Assembly: GCF_900090235.1 (NCBI RefSeq) | Contig: NZ_LT607750.1 | Coordinates: 4,579,001-4,643,000 of the forward strand | From: Micromonospora echinaurantiaca | GTDB lineage: Bacteria; Actinomycetota; Actinomycetes; Mycobacteriales; Micromonosporaceae | DNA length: 64,000 bases | Direction: 5' to 3' | Shown here: positions 48,918-58,702 of the stretch, piece after piece | How the letters are laid out: every line of letters starts with the position of its first letter | Position numbering within the stretch: the stretch's first letter is position 1 | Position numbers and translations under genes: made by a program | Notes under the pieces: generated by a model | What the model was told of the DNA's origin: nothing | Seen by the model: only the letters and a program-made list of their open reading frames with translations | Database searches by the model: none

Positions 48918-50711
48918 TCAGCCGACGAGCGGACGCACGTCCCAGACCCAGGCGCCGCCGATCTCCCGGCCGGGGCCGAGCAGCTGATCCACCGTGCGGC
49001 GCACCGGGTCGCCCCGGTGCAGTCCACCCTGGACGACCACGGCGGCCCGCCAGTGCCGCAGGTCCTCGACCGCCTGGCGGCGGTCGGCGTCGGTGACCAC
49101 CGGCACCTCGCCGGTCTCGGCGACCCGGCGCAGCAGCACCGAGGTGGGCCGGTCCGGGGCGCCCCAGCGCGCCGCCGGGTCGTCGGCCGACCGGGGGCCG
49201 ATGAAGTAGCCGCCCGGCGCGTCGAAGGCCAGCCCGGTCCGGGCCGACCAGAACATCGCCGGGCTCAGGCCCGCGCCGGTCACCGGCGGCACCGGCACCA
49301 CGGTCCGGCCGGCCGGCACGGCCGCCCGCCAGCCGCCCTCGGCCACGTACGGCGGCACCGGCCACGCCGGCACGGTCCGGATCGGCGTCGGGGTCAGCGG
49401 CAGCAGCGCGGCGGCCACCGCGCCGGCCCAGAGCAGCCGCACCGGCACCCCGGCCGCCGGACCGGCGTCGGCCGCCGGCCGGAGCGACCGGACCCGGTCC
49501 AGCGAGAGGGCGAGCAGGATGCCCAGCACCGGTACGCAGACCAGCGACAGCCGGGCCGGCACCGCCAGATCCAGCAGCGGCAGCCCGGACACCAGCCGGT
49601 ACGGCCCCGGGATGCCGGTCGGGGCGCCGTCCAGCCGAATCTGCTCACCGAGCGAGAGCAGGGCGAACAGCACGCCGCAGACGGCCAGCGCCTGCACCAG
49701 CGGCCGGCGCCACAGCCAGCCGGTGACCACCACGGCGAGCACCAGCAGCCCCGGGCCGAAGAACGAGTTCTCCTCCGTGGGGTTCGGCGACAGCAGGCCG
49801 GGCAGGTAGTCGTCACCGAGCACGGTCTGCCGGGCCGACGCGGTGAACGAGGCCGCGTCCAACTGGTAGCCGTAGGCGTGGAAGGGCATCCCCCGGTAGT
49901 GGCCGGGGCCGAAGAACTGGAACCACAGCGGGTACGCCAGCAGCACCACCGCCACCGCCGCGCCGATCCCGATCCGGGCGAGCATCGCGGGCGCCAGCCG
50001 GCGGGCCGCCGCCCGGTCGGCCAGCGCGTACGCGAGCACGAACACGCCGGCCGCCAGGGCCACGAAGACCAGCACCTCCTCGCCGAGGAAGACCTGGTAG
50101 GTGACGGTCAGGCCGAGCAGCACGCCGGAGCGCCAGACCCGGTCGGGCGCCGGCCGGAACACCAGCGCGAGGATCACCGGCACCAGGAACTGCGCCGCCA
50201 TGTGCAGGTGCGCCCCGGCCTGAGCCACCATGCCCGGGGCGAAGCCGCAGCACAGCCCGCCGACGGCGGCGGCCACCCGGGAGTCGACCAACCGGCGGCG
50301 CAGCAGCGCGTACCAGGCGGTCGCGGTGCCGGCCAGACAGCAGACGACGGCGGTGAGGAAGGCGGCCTGCGAGCCGAACAGCAGGGTGACCGGGGTCAGC
50401 GGCACGCCCAGGCCGAGCACCGAGGTGTTGGCCATCAGGTTCACCCCGTCCGGGGCATTCAGCGCCCTGCTGTACAGCGGGTTCTCCGCCTCGACCACCG
50501 ACCGGGCGGCGCGGGCCAGCATCCACTCGAAGAGGACCTGGTCGCCGGCCTGGTGGAACAGCCGATCCGGGCGACCCCACTGCCCGGTGGTGAGCAGCAC
50601 CGCCAGGGCGAGGTACCCGGCGACCACCAGCAGGTCCGCCCGGCGGACCGGCCACCGGCGCCGGCGGGCGGGCGGGGCGTCGGCGGGTGCGGTGGTGGTG
50701 CCGACCGCCAT
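48918..50711 (-). CDS. polytopic membrane protein, GT-C/YfhO-like (copy 2)
   Basis: A 597-residue protein with the same plan as copy 1: about 11 membrane helices, loop ENPLYSRALNAPDGVNLMANTS, then a C-terminal soluble section with GGYFIGPRSADDP, RRQAVEDLRHWRA and WVWDVRPLVG. The ATG at 50711 shares one base with the stop of copy 3 (TGATG), so the two are translationally linked. Function unknown; likely a lipid-linked sugar transferase or flippase-type envelope protein. Confidence 0.75.
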   Translation of the reverse strand: MAVGTTTAPADAPPARRRRWPVRRADLLVVAGYLALAVLLTTGQWGRPDRLFHQAGDQVLFEWMLARAARSVVEAENPLYSRALNAPDGVNLMANTSVLGLGVPLTPVTLLFGSQAAFLTAVVCCLAGTATAWYALLRRRLVDSRVAAAVGGLCCGFAPGMVAQAGAHLHMAAQFLVPVILALVFRPAPDRVWRSGVLLGLTVTYQVFLGEEVLVFVALAAGVFVLAYALADRAAARRLAPAMLARIGIGAAVAVVLLAYPLWFQFFGPGHYRGMPFHAYGYQLDAASFTASARQTVLGDDYLPGLLSPNPTEENSFFGPGLLVLAVVVTGWLWRRPLVQALAVCGVLFALLSLGEQIRLDGAPTGIPGPYRLVSGLPLLDLAVPARLSLVCVPVLGILLALSLDRVRSLRPAADAGPAAGVPVRLLWAGAVAAALLPLTPTPIRTVPAWPVPPYVAEGGWRAAVPAGRTVVPVPPVTGAGLSPAMFWSARTGLAFDAPGGYFIGPRSADDPAARWGAPDRPTSVLLRRVAETGEVPVVTDADRRQAVEDLRHWRAAVVVQGGLHRGDPVRRTVDQLLGPGREIGGAWVWDVRPLVG

Positions 50712-52777
50712 CAGGCCGGCTGGTCGGTCAGCGCCCGAACGTCCCAGACCCAGACGTCCAGCTCCCGGCGGCCAGGGCCGACCAACTGCTCGACGGTACG
50801 CCGCAGCGGCTCCGCGTGGTGCTGGCGCACCGGCAGCACCAGGATCGCCGCCCGCCAGTGCCGCAGCTCGTCCAGCGACCGGCGGCGCTGCCGATCGTCC
50901 AGTTTGGGGATACGCCCGGTGGTCGCCACCTCCTCCAGCAGCTGACCCAGCCCGCTCGGGCGGCCACCGAAGCGCCCCGGGTCGCCGGTGTTGCCGTTGC
51001 GCGGGGCGAGGAAATAGCCGCCGGGAATCTTGAAGTCCAGGTTGGTGGCCGCCGCCCAGCGCATCCCGTGCGTGTTGCCCATGCTCGGCACCGGGATCGG
51101 CACCAGGGTCTGGTCCGGCCCGACGTAGCCGCGCCAGCGGTCCGCGGTGATGAAGTCCGGCACCGGCGGGCGGGAGGTCATGTGCAGCGGCATCGGCGCG
51201 ATCGGCAGCAGCGCCAGCACCAGCCCGGCGACGGTGAGCGTCCGCACGGTGCGCCGGTCGAGCGGGAGGGACCGGGCCCGCTCGACGGCGAGCGCCAGCA
51301 GCACGCCGATCACCACGCTGGTGATCAGGCCGAACCGGGTGGGCACCACCGCGTCGAGCAGCGGCAGCCGGACCAGCCATTCCCACGGCCCGGTGAACAG
51401 CTCCCGGTCCCACCAGGACACCCGCTCGCCGAGGGAGAGCACGGCGAAGAACACCCCGGTCGCGGCCAGCGCCCGGACCAGCGGTTCGCGGCGCAGCCAG
51501 AGCACGATGCCGACGGTGAGCAGCCCCAGGCTCCAGCCGAAGAAGGCGTTCTCCTCGGAGTAGTTCGGGGCCAGGTTGACGTTGGCCCGCTGGTTGCCAC
51601 CGATGGTGGGCGAGCCGGGGGCGAAGAAGGCGGCGATGTCGTTGCCGTAGTCGCGCACCGCGTCGCTCAGCCCGTGGTACGCCATCGGCCCGCCGAACTG
51701 GATGTAGAGCGGGTACGCCAGCAGCGCGCCGGCGAGCACCGCGCAGACCGCCAGGCCCGCGCCGAGCGGCCGCCACGCCGCCGACCAGAGCGCGGGCCGC
51801 TGGACCAGCACGGCGAGCAGGAAGACCCCGCAGGCCAGCGCGGTGAAGAGCAGGATCTCCTCGTTGATGAACGCCTGCGCGGTGACCATCAGGGCCAGCA
51901 GCACGCCGTCGCGGACCGGCCGCGTCGACCGGGTGAGCACCAGCACCCGCCAGACGATGAACGGCAGCAGGAACTGGCTGATGATGTTCGGGTGCCAGCT
52001 GGCGTGCGACAGCATGGCCGGCGAGAACCCGCAGAACCAGCCGCCGACCACCGCGGCCAACGGGGTGCGTACGACGTGCCGGGAGAGCATCACGTACCAG
52101 GCCGTGGCGGTGCCGGCGAGGCCGAGGGTGACCAGCACCACGAAGGTGACCGCGGGGCCGAACAGCAGCGTCACCGGCACCATCGGGATGCCCAGCGCGA
52201 GGATGGCGGTGTTCGCCATCAGGTTCACGCCGTCGGGGTAGTTGAACTGCTCGGTGAAGAACGGGAACTCCCCGTGCAGCACCACCCGGACCGAGTGGGC
52301 GAGGAAGAACTGCACCTGGGCCGGGTCGCTGCTGTAGAGCGGGGCGACCCGGCCGGCCGGGTCCACCCAGATCTGGCTGGTCACCCAGAGCGCGGTGAGC
52401 AGGAAGAGCCCGAACACCGCGAGGTCGGTGCGCCGGCGGCGCCACCAGCGGGGCCGGGCGGCCCCGGCGTCCGCGTCGGCCCGCGCCGGCTCGGCGGCCG
52501 GATCCGGTTCGGTGGCGGGCACGGTGGCCGGCTCGGACGGGCTGGTACCGGGGTCCGTGGTGGACGGAGCCGGCAGGGTGCCGACCCCGGCGCGGGCCAC
52601 CCCGTTCGGGGCCGGCGCGCCGTCCGGGGCGGGTTGGCCGTTCGCCGTGCCGCCGTTGGCCGGGTGGCCGTTGGCCGGGTGGCCGTTCGCCGTGCCGCCG
52701 CCGGCGGTCACCGGATCGGACGCGGTGGTGGCGTCGGATTCCGGCGAGGACTCGGCGCGGGTCTCGGCAGGCGTCAC
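50711..52777 (-). CDS. polytopic membrane protein, GT-C/YfhO-like (copy 3)
   Basis: A 688-residue protein: an N-terminal low-complexity stretch (NGHPANGHPANGG, then Ala/Pro/Thr-rich) of about 115 residues precedes about 11 membrane helices and the shared C-terminal section (GGYFLAPRNG, RRRSLDELRHWRA, LDVWVWDVRALTD). The loop HGEFPFFTEQFNYPDGVNLMANTA is the counterpart of the block in copies 1 and 2. GTG 52777 follows a TAGACT box by 9 nt. It is upstream of copy 2 with overlap. The charged N-terminal tail is absent in copies 1 and 2. Confidence 0.75.
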   Translation of the reverse strand: MTPAETRAESSPESDATTASDPVTAGGGTANGHPANGHPANGGTANGQPAPDGAPAPNGVARAGVGTLPAPSTTDPGTSPSEPATVPATEPDPAAEPARADADAGAARPRWWRRRRTDLAVFGLFLLTALWVTSQIWVDPAGRVAPLYSSDPAQVQFFLAHSVRVVLHGEFPFFTEQFNYPDGVNLMANTAILALGIPMVPVTLLFGPAVTFVVLVTLGLAGTATAWYVMLSRHVVRTPLAAVVGGWFCGFSPAMLSHASWHPNIISQFLLPFIVWRVLVLTRSTRPVRDGVLLALMVTAQAFINEEILLFTALACGVFLLAVLVQRPALWSAAWRPLGAGLAVCAVLAGALLAYPLYIQFGGPMAYHGLSDAVRDYGNDIAAFFAPGSPTIGGNQRANVNLAPNYSEENAFFGWSLGLLTVGIVLWLRREPLVRALAATGVFFAVLSLGERVSWWDRELFTGPWEWLVRLPLLDAVVPTRFGLITSVVIGVLLALAVERARSLPLDRRTVRTLTVAGLVLALLPIAPMPLHMTSRPPVPDFITADRWRGYVGPDQTLVPIPVPSMGNTHGMRWAAATNLDFKIPGGYFLAPRNGNTGDPGRFGGRPSGLGQLLEEVATTGRIPKLDDRQRRRSLDELRHWRAAILVLPVRQHHAEPLRRTVEQLVGPGRRELDVWVWDVRALTDQPA

Positions 52778-52786
52778 AGTCGGCGG

Positions 52787-52792
52787 AGTCTA
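52787..52792 (-). promoter_or_regulatory. putative -10 box of the polytopic gene pair
   Basis: TAGACT on the minus strand is 9 nt from GTG 52777, leaderless type. Confidence 0.4.
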
Positions 52793-52957
52793 CCGGAGCG
52801 GGAAAATGTCCCCAAAGACACTGCGAGGTCCCTTGTGGTGGCTCGTGCCGACCGGGTCGACGGCGGTGGGAACGGGGACGAGGCGGCGCGTCCGGGTGAC
52901 CGGACATCTCGTACTATGGCGCTTTCACGACGGCAGCTCGACCGAGGGGGCGTACAG

Positions 52958-54154
52958 GTGGCTCCAGCCCGCCGGCGCGGCACGACGGCCACCGCACTGC
53001 TGACCCTGCTGCTCACCGCCACGGCCTGCGGCCCGGTGGCCGACCGGCAGCAGCCCCGCGAGCTGCGGGTGGGCTTCGACAGCCGGGACGGCTCGCTCGC
53101 CGTCTGGCCGCCGCGCGGCCCCCTGGCCGGCGACGCCGCGGTCACCGCTGCGGTGACCGCGGCGGTACGCGACTGGCGGTCACCGGTCGACGACCGGGTG
53201 CACCTGCCCACCTCCGGCATCCTCTACGCTGGCGAGGTGGACGGCGCGCCGCTCGCCCTGGTGGCCGCGGACGTGCCCGGGGAGAGCGCCTCCTGGCTGC
53301 TGCAACTCACCCACGACGGCGACCGGTACGCGGTCACCCGGGCCACCGAGTACACCGACCCCGGCTACCTCGTCTACTCCGACGTGCTCCCGGTGCAGAC
53401 CACCGACGGCCGGCGCTACCTCACCTCCGCCCGGGTGCAACGCCTGCTCGGCCCCGACGGCAAGGCGTTGACCAGCACCGACGGCCTCACCGAGCCGGTC
53501 GACGTGCCGGCCTGCCAGGCGGTGGCGGTGACCGCCACGCTGCGCTCCACCGAGTCGCTGCCCCGGGGCCGGGCCGCCGACCGGCTGCTCGACCTGGGCA
53601 CCGGCACCGCCGATCCGCGCTACCCGCTGGTCCGCGACGAGAGCGGGTCGGGCAAGCGGGCGCTGGCCGGCCTGGACACCTGCGCGCTGGCCGGCGAGGA
53701 GGGCCCGTTCGGCAGCATCCCCCGGCGGATCGGCGACCGGGACGCGCCGCGCTCGGTGCCGTCGTCCTGGCCGATGGAGAAGGTCGCCGTCCGCACCCTC
53801 GGCGAGGTGGCGCTCGGCGGCGGCGAGCCGGCCGAACTGCAGCAGCTGAGCTGGGAGACCGCCACCGGCCCGATGACAGCGGTGGTCTACCGGCCGGCCG
53901 ACGGCGGTCCGGCCGTGGTCTCCCCCGCCGACCAGGCCAGCCCGTTGCAGACGTACCTGCTGCCGGTGCCGGGGCAGCCGCTGGTGGTGTTGAGCTGGCG
54001 GGCCACCCGGGACAGCTCGCTGTCAGTGCCACCGGGCACCCCGCGGCTGGTCGACCGGCCGGGGCTCACGGTGGTGCCGGAGCCGGCGCGCAAGGAGACG
54101 TTCAGCCTGGCCGGTTCGGGCAAGACGCACTACCGCTCGGTCGGCGGCCGCTGA
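52958..54154 (+). CDS. secreted lipoprotein, unknown family
   Basis: A 398-residue protein. The signal peptide ends in lipobox TATAC (Cys near residue 24). The rest is beta-rich without a motif I recognise; one pair of cysteines (DVPACQAVA and LDTCALAGE) may be disulfide-bonded. GTG 52958 follows GAGGGGG; the upstream ATG at 52916 is in frame but adds Arg-rich residues and lies inside a TACTAT promoter-like box. It is divergent from the polytopic gene pair, so it may belong to the same envelope system. Confidence 0.7.
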   Translation: MAPARRRGTTATALLTLLLTATACGPVADRQQPRELRVGFDSRDGSLAVWPPRGPLAGDAAVTAAVTAAVRDWRSPVDDRVHLPTSGILYAGEVDGAPLALVAADVPGESASWLLQLTHDGDRYAVTRATEYTDPGYLVYSDVLPVQTTDGRRYLTSARVQRLLGPDGKALTSTDGLTEPVDVPACQAVAVTATLRSTESLPRGRAADRLLDLGTGTADPRYPLVRDESGSGKRALAGLDTCALAGEEGPFGSIPRRIGDRDAPRSVPSSWPMEKVAVRTLGEVALGGGEPAELQQLSWETATGPMTAVVYRPADGGPAVVSPADQASPLQTYLLPVPGQPLVVLSWRATRDSSLSVPPGTPRLVDRPGLTVVPEPARKETFSLAGSGKTHYRSVGGR

Positions 54155-54204
54155 CCCACGCCGGCCCCGCCGGCCCACGCCCGGGCGGCCGGTCCTGACC
54201 AACG

Positions 54205-54248
54205 CCGACGGCGGGCACTCCCGGTGACCCGGGGGCGCCCGCCGTCGG
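54205..54248. terminator. hairpin between convergent genes
   Basis: 12-bp perfect stem (54205-54216 with 54237-54248) with further pairing inside the loop, 50 bp after the lipoprotein stop and 6 bp before the dxs end. Confidence 0.7.
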
Positions 54249-54254
54249 TGGTGC

Positions 54255-56210
54255 TCAGTTCGACGCGGCCGCGTCGTCGGCGGAGAGCCGGACCGGCTCC
54301 ACCGGCTCGACGTCGAGCCGGGAGATCCAGCCGGTGACGTCGCGGGCCACGTTCTGCGCGGTCAGGCCGAGGTCGGCCAGGATCTGCGCCCGGGTGCCGT
54401 GCGGGTGCCAGTCGGCCGGTACGCCGAGGTCACGCAGCGGCACCCGGACGTCCGCGTCCCGCATCGCCTGGGCGAGCGCGTCGCCGACCCCGCCGACCCG
54501 TACGCCGTCCTCGACGGTGACCACGAGGCGGTGCCCGGCGGCCAGCTCGACCAGCTCGGCCGGGATCGGGCGGACCCAGCGCGGGTCGACCACGGTGACC
54601 CCGTAGCCCTGCTCGGCGACCCGGGCGGCCACCTCCATGCCGAGCTGGCCGAACGCGCCCACCGCGACCAGCAGCACGTCGGTACGCGCCGACTCGGCCA
54701 GCACGTCGACCGACCCGACCCGGCGGACGGCCGGCAGGTCGGCGGCCACGGTGCCGGTCGGGAAGCGCACAACGGTCGGGCCGTCGTCGACGGCCACCGC
54801 CTCGCGCAGCTCCTCGCGGAGGGTGGCGGCGTCCCGGGGCGCGGCGATCCGCAGCCCGGGCACCACCCCGAAGACCGACATGTCCCAGATGCCGTAGTGG
54901 CTGGGGCCGTCCGGGCCGGTGATCCCGGCCCGGTCCAGCACGAAGGTGACCGGCAGCTTGTGCATCGCCACGTCCAGCAGGACCTGATCGAAGGCCCGGT
55001 TGAGGAAGGTCGCGTAGACCGCCACCACCGGGTGCAGCCCGCCCAGCGCCAGCCCGGCCGCGGAGGTGGCCGCGTGCTGCTCGGCGATGCCCACGTCGTA
55101 GGTGCGCTCCGGGTACTTGCGGGCCAGCGAGGCGATGCCGGTGGGCTCGGCCATGGCGGCGGTGATGCCGACCACGTCGGGCCGCTCGTCGGCGATCGCG
55201 ACCAGTTCCTCGGCGAAGACGTGGGTCCACTTCACCGACGGGGCGGCTACCAGCTTGCCGGTCTCGATGTCGAAGGCGCCGCCGGGACCGTGCAGGCAGT
55301 CCGCCTCGTCCTCCTCGGCCGGCCGGTAGCCGTAGCCCTTGCGGGTGACCGCGTGCACGATCACCGGGCCGCCGAAGTTCTTCGCCGCGCGCAGCGACGA
55401 CTCCACCGCCGACACGTCGTGCCCGTCCACCGGGCCGACGTACTTGATGCCGAGGTCCTCGAACATCGCCTGCGGGGCGACCGCGTCCTTGATGCCCTTC
55501 TTGACCGCGTGCAGCACCTCGTACATCGGCTTGCCCACCAGCGGGGTCGAGCCGAGCGCGTCCTTGACGGTGTCCAGCACCTTCTCGTAGCCGGGGTTGA
55601 GCCGCAGCGAGGAGAGGTGGTCGGCCAGCCCGCCGATGGTCGGCGAGTAGGACCGGCCGTTGTCGTTGACCACGATCACCAGCGGGTTGCCGCTGGTGGC
55701 GATGTTGTTCAGCGCCTCCCAGCACATGCCGCCGGTCAGCGCGCCGTCGCCGACCACCGCCACCACGCTGCGCGACTCGCCGCGCAGCGCGTACGCCTTG
55801 GCCAGGCCGTCGGCGTAGGAGAGGGCGGTGGAGGCGTGCGAGTTCTCGATCAGGTCGTGCTCGCTCTCGGCCTGGCTCGGGTAGCCGGAGAGCCCGCCGC
55901 GCTGGCGCAGCCGGTCGAAGCCGGCCTGCCGCCCGGTCAGGATCTTGTGCACGTACGCCTGGTGCCCGGTGTCGAACAGGAGCCGGTCCCGGGGGGAGTC
56001 GAACACCCGGTGCATGGCCAGGGTCAGCTCCACCACACCGAGGTTGGGCCCGACGTGCCCGCCGGTGCGGGAGACCTTCGCGATCAGGAAGTCGCGGATC
56101 TCGGCGGCGAGGACGTCCAGTTCCTCGGCGGACATCCGCTTGACGTCCTGCGGACCGCGCACGGTGGCCAGCAGCCGGCCCGAGGCGGCCGTGTCCTGTT
56201 CAACACTCAT
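54255..56210 (-). CDS. dxs: 1-deoxy-D-xylulose-5-phosphate synthase
   Basis: A 651-residue ThDP enzyme that makes DXP from pyruvate and glyceraldehyde 3-phosphate, the first step of the non-mevalonate isoprenoid pathway. The N-terminal [16 protein letters not shown] has the conserved His, [16 protein letters not shown] is the thiamine/metal site with Asp and Asn, [14 protein letters not shown] lies in the pyrimidine domain, and the C-terminal transketolase domain follows. ATG 56210 lies 8 nt from a TAGACT box, leaderless. It is last in a same-strand series after anmK but has its own promoter. From memory it corresponds to dxs1 Rv2682c. Confidence 0.95.
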   Translation of the reverse strand: MSVEQDTAASGRLLATVRGPQDVKRMSAEELDVLAAEIRDFLIAKVSRTGGHVGPNLGVVELTLAMHRVFDSPRDRLLFDTGHQAYVHKILTGRQAGFDRLRQRGGLSGYPSQAESEHDLIENSHASTALSYADGLAKAYALRGESRSVVAVVGDGALTGGMCWEALNNIATSGNPLVIVVNDNGRSYSPTIGGLADHLSSLRLNPGYEKVLDTVKDALGSTPLVGKPMYEVLHAVKKGIKDAVAPQAMFEDLGIKYVGPVDGHDVSAVESSLRAAKNFGGPVIVHAVTRKGYGYRPAEEDEADCLHGPGGAFDIETGKLVAAPSVKWTHVFAEELVAIADERPDVVGITAAMAEPTGIASLARKYPERTYDVGIAEQHAATSAAGLALGGLHPVVAVYATFLNRAFDQVLLDVAMHKLPVTFVLDRAGITGPDGPSHYGIWDMSVFGVVPGLRIAAPRDAATLREELREAVAVDDGPTVVRFPTGTVAADLPAVRRVGSVDVLAESARTDVLLVAVGAFGQLGMEVAARVAEQGYGVTVVDPRWVRPIPAELVELAAGHRLVVTVEDGVRVGGVGDALAQAMRDADVRVPLRDLGVPADWHPHGTRAQILADLGLTAQNVARDVTGWISRLDVEPVEPVRLSADDAAASN

Positions 56211-56218
56211 GACCGGAG

Positions 56219-56224
56219 AGTCTA
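56219..56224 (-). promoter_or_regulatory. putative -10 box of dxs
   Basis: TAGACT on the minus strand, 8 nt before ATG 56210, no ribosome binding site. Confidence 0.45.
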
Positions 56225-56292
56225 TCGGCCGCCCGGTACTCCGCAGCCCGGGCCGAGCCCACCCGGGCCCGCCCGCCGGGCTGAGCGCCAGC

Positions 56293-57450
56293 TCAGGACC
56301 GGATCCGCAGCCGGCGCGGCGGGGTGGGCGGGACGGCGTCGCGGGCCGGCCCGGCCGGGGTCCAGGAGCCGAGCACGGCGGCCCGGGTGGCCCCGGTCAC
56401 CGAGGGCAGCGCGCCGGGCAGCCCGTGCCAGGAGAGCCAGCCCAGCAGGGCGAACGCGTACGCCTCCTTGGCCTGCGCCGGCACCCCCAGCTCGTCGGTG
56501 CCGCGCAGCCGCCAGCGACCGGCGCCCAGCGCGGCCAGCCGGCGGCGCAGTGTGGGGTTGCGCACCCCGCCGCCGGCCGCCACCACCTCGACCACCTGGT
56601 GCCGGTCGCACTCGGCGGCGACCACCCGGGCGGTCAGCTCGGTCAGCGTGGCGAGCACGTCGTCGGCGGGCACCGGCTCGCCGACCGCGGCCAGGTGCCG
56701 GTCCAGGTAGCCGGCGTGGAACAGCTCCTTGCCGGTCGACTTGGGCGGCGGCGCGGCGTAGTACGGCTCGGCCAGCAGCGCGGCGAGCAGCCCCTGGTGC
56801 ACCCGGCCGGCGGCCGCCCGGGCCCCGTCGAAGTCGCACGGGCGGTCCAGGAAGCGGCGGGCGGCCGCGTCGAGCAGCGCGTTGGCCGGCCCGACGTCGT
56901 ACCCGAGGACCGGCGCGCCCGGCGCGACCACCGTGAGGTTGGCGATGCCACCGAGGTTGAGCGCCGCCCGCGGCCCGGCGGCCGGGTCGAGCAGCAGCGC
57001 GTCGAAGGCCGGGACCAGCGGGGCGCCCTGCCCGCCGGCCGCGATGTCCGCCGAGCGCAGGTCGCTGAGCACGGGTACGCCCACCCGGGCGGCCACCCGG
57101 GCCACCGCGCCGAGCTGCAGGGTGCCCCGGGCGCGCCCGTCGGCGACCCAGTGGAAGACCGTCTGCCCGGGCGAGACCACCGCGTCCGCGCCGCCGGCCA
57201 GCTCGACCCCGACCGCCGCCGCCTCGGCGAAGGCGTCGCCGAGCCGGTTGTCCAGCCGGCAGACCGCCTCGATGGTGGTGCCGGCCGGGGGCAGCAGCGC
57301 GCCGATCTCGGCCCGCAGCTCGTCGTCGTAGTCCAGCTCGCGGTGGCCGAGCGGGCGCAGCCACAGGGTGTCGCCCTCGACCTCGAACTCGGCGGCGGCC
57401 ACGTCCACCCCGTCGTAGGAGGTGCCCGACATCAACCCGACGATCTTCAC
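56293..57450 (-). CDS. anmK: anhydro-N-acetylmuramic acid kinase
   Basis: A 385-residue kinase with the ATP-binding loop [12 protein letters not shown] at residues 5-16 and typical AnmK blocks: [22 protein letters not shown] and [13 protein letters not shown]. It phosphorylates 1,6-anhydro-MurNAc released from peptidoglycan turnover, opening the anhydro ring so that the sugar can be recycled in the cytoplasm. GTG 57450 lies 16 nt after the stop of the methyltransferase gene, so these two are cotranscribed. Other recycling genes are not in this window. Confidence 0.93.
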   Translation of the reverse strand: MKIVGLMSGTSYDGVDVAAAEFEVEGDTLWLRPLGHRELDYDDELRAEIGALLPPAGTTIEAVCRLDNRLGDAFAEAAAVGVELAGGADAVVSPGQTVFHWVADGRARGTLQLGAVARVAARVGVPVLSDLRSADIAAGGQGAPLVPAFDALLLDPAAGPRAALNLGGIANLTVVAPGAPVLGYDVGPANALLDAAARRFLDRPCDFDGARAAAGRVHQGLLAALLAEPYYAAPPPKSTGKELFHAGYLDRHLAAVGEPVPADDVLATLTELTARVVAAECDRHQVVEVVAAGGGVRNPTLRRRLAALGAGRWRLRGTDELGVPAQAKEAYAFALLGWLSWHGLPGALPSVTGATRAAVLGSWTPAGPARDAVPPTPPRRLRIRS

Positions 57451-57466
57451 CGGGCCAGGCTAGCGC

Positions 57467-58702
57467 TCAGTCGGGCGGCAGCAGCAGCCCGACCAGCTCG
57501 ACGTGCTGGGTCATCGGGAACAGGTCGAAGCCGCGCAGCGTGGCCAGCCGCCAGCCGAGCCCGGCGAAGGTGCGCACGTCCCGGGCGAAGGCCGCCGGGT
57601 CGCACGCCACGTACGCCACCGCCCGCGGACCGGCGGCGGCCAGCTCGCGCACCACCCGGCCGCCGGCGCCGGAGCGGGGCGGGTCGAGCACCACCACGTC
57701 GACCGGGCCGGTGATCCGGCGGCGGGCCAGCGCGCTCTCCACCCGGGCCGCCACCACCTCCACCTGGCGCAGGTCGCGCAGGTTCTCCCGGGCCGCGGCC
57801 ACGCCCTGCGCGGCCGACTCGACCAGGGTGACCCGCCCACCCGGGCCGACCCGGTCGGCCAGCGCCGCGGCGAACAGCCCGGCCCCGCCGTAGAGGTCCC
57901 AGGCCGACTCGCCCGGGCGCGGCTCCAGGGCCGCCAGCACCGCGCCGACCAGGGTGTCCGCCGCGGCCGGGTGCACCTGCCAGAAGGCGGACGCGGGCAG
58001 CGTCCACTCCCGGCCGGCGGCCACCTCGCGCACCTCGGCCGGCCCGTCGACCGGCGTGGCGACCCCCTCGGCGACGGTGGAGACGGTGACGTCCCCGCCG
58101 GTGGAGGCGACGGTGTCGACCGCGTCCCCCTCCGGCCAGCGCGCCCCGCTCGGGGTGAGCACCGGCAGCGCCTGGATCGCCGGGTGGGCGATCAGGCAGC
58201 GGTCGATCGGCACCACTTCGTGGGAGCGGTGCTTGAGCAGGCCGGCCCGGCCGGCCGCGTCCACCGCGTAGCGCACCCGGGAGCGCCAGCCCAGCGGGCC
58301 GCCGGGCAGCGCCTCGACCCGTACGCCCAGCCCGTCCAGCTCGTCCGGGGTCAGCCCACCGAGGCGGGTGAGCTGCTCGCGCACCACCGCGGCCTTCCAC
58401 TCCAACTGCGCGGCGGGGGTGACGTGCTGCAGGTCACAGCCGCCGCAGCGGCCCGGCTTCGCGTACGGGCAGGGCGGCTCGACCCGCTCCGGCGCGGCGG
58501 CCAGCACGGTCACCGCATCGGCCCGGACGAAGCCCTTGTGCACCTCGGTGACCTCGGCGACCACCCGCTCACCGGGCAGCGCGTGCCGGACGAAGACCAC
58601 CTGGCCGTCCACCCGGGCCACGCAGTGCCCGCCGGGGGCGACCGCCCCTACGGTCAGCTCGACCCGCTCGGCCTCCTCCAGGCCCCGCCCCGGCTCAGTC
58701 AC
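57467..58702 (-). CDS. TrmA-family 23S rRNA/tRNA uracil-5 methyltransferase
   Basis: A 411-residue enzyme. An N-terminal TRAM domain (ELTVGAVAPGGHCVARVDGQ) is followed by an iron-sulfur motif with cysteines in PPCPYAKPGRCGGC, then a SAM-binding domain (AWDLYGGAGLFA) and the catalytic Cys in VAYVACDPAAF. It transfers methyl to C5 of a uridine in rRNA or tRNA; the target cannot be told from sequence. From memory Rv2689c is the corresponding gene next to the APC permease. GTG 58702 overlaps the stop of the permease by 8 bp. Confidence 0.9.
   Translation of the reverse strand: MTEPGRGLEEAERVELTVGAVAPGGHCVARVDGQVVFVRHALPGERVVAEVTEVHKGFVRADAVTVLAAAPERVEPPCPYAKPGRCGGCDLQHVTPAAQLEWKAAVVREQLTRLGGLTPDELDGLGVRVEALPGGPLGWRSRVRYAVDAAGRAGLLKHRSHEVVPIDRCLIAHPAIQALPVLTPSGARWPEGDAVDTVASTGGDVTVSTVAEGVATPVDGPAEVREVAAGREWTLPASAFWQVHPAAADTLVGAVLAALEPRPGESAWDLYGGAGLFAAALADRVGPGGRVTLVESAAQGVAAARENLRDLRQVEVVAARVESALARRRITGPVDVVVLDPPRSGAGGRVVRELAAAGPRAVAYVACDPAAFARDVRTFAGLGWRLATLRGFDLFPMTQHVELVGLLLPPD

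Noticed and set aside
48918..52907. One giant 1329-codon protein covering both polytopic genes
   Set aside because: The frame of the upstream half is a shadow; each half has its own full set of membrane helices and shared C-terminal block in separate frames with a TGATG junction.
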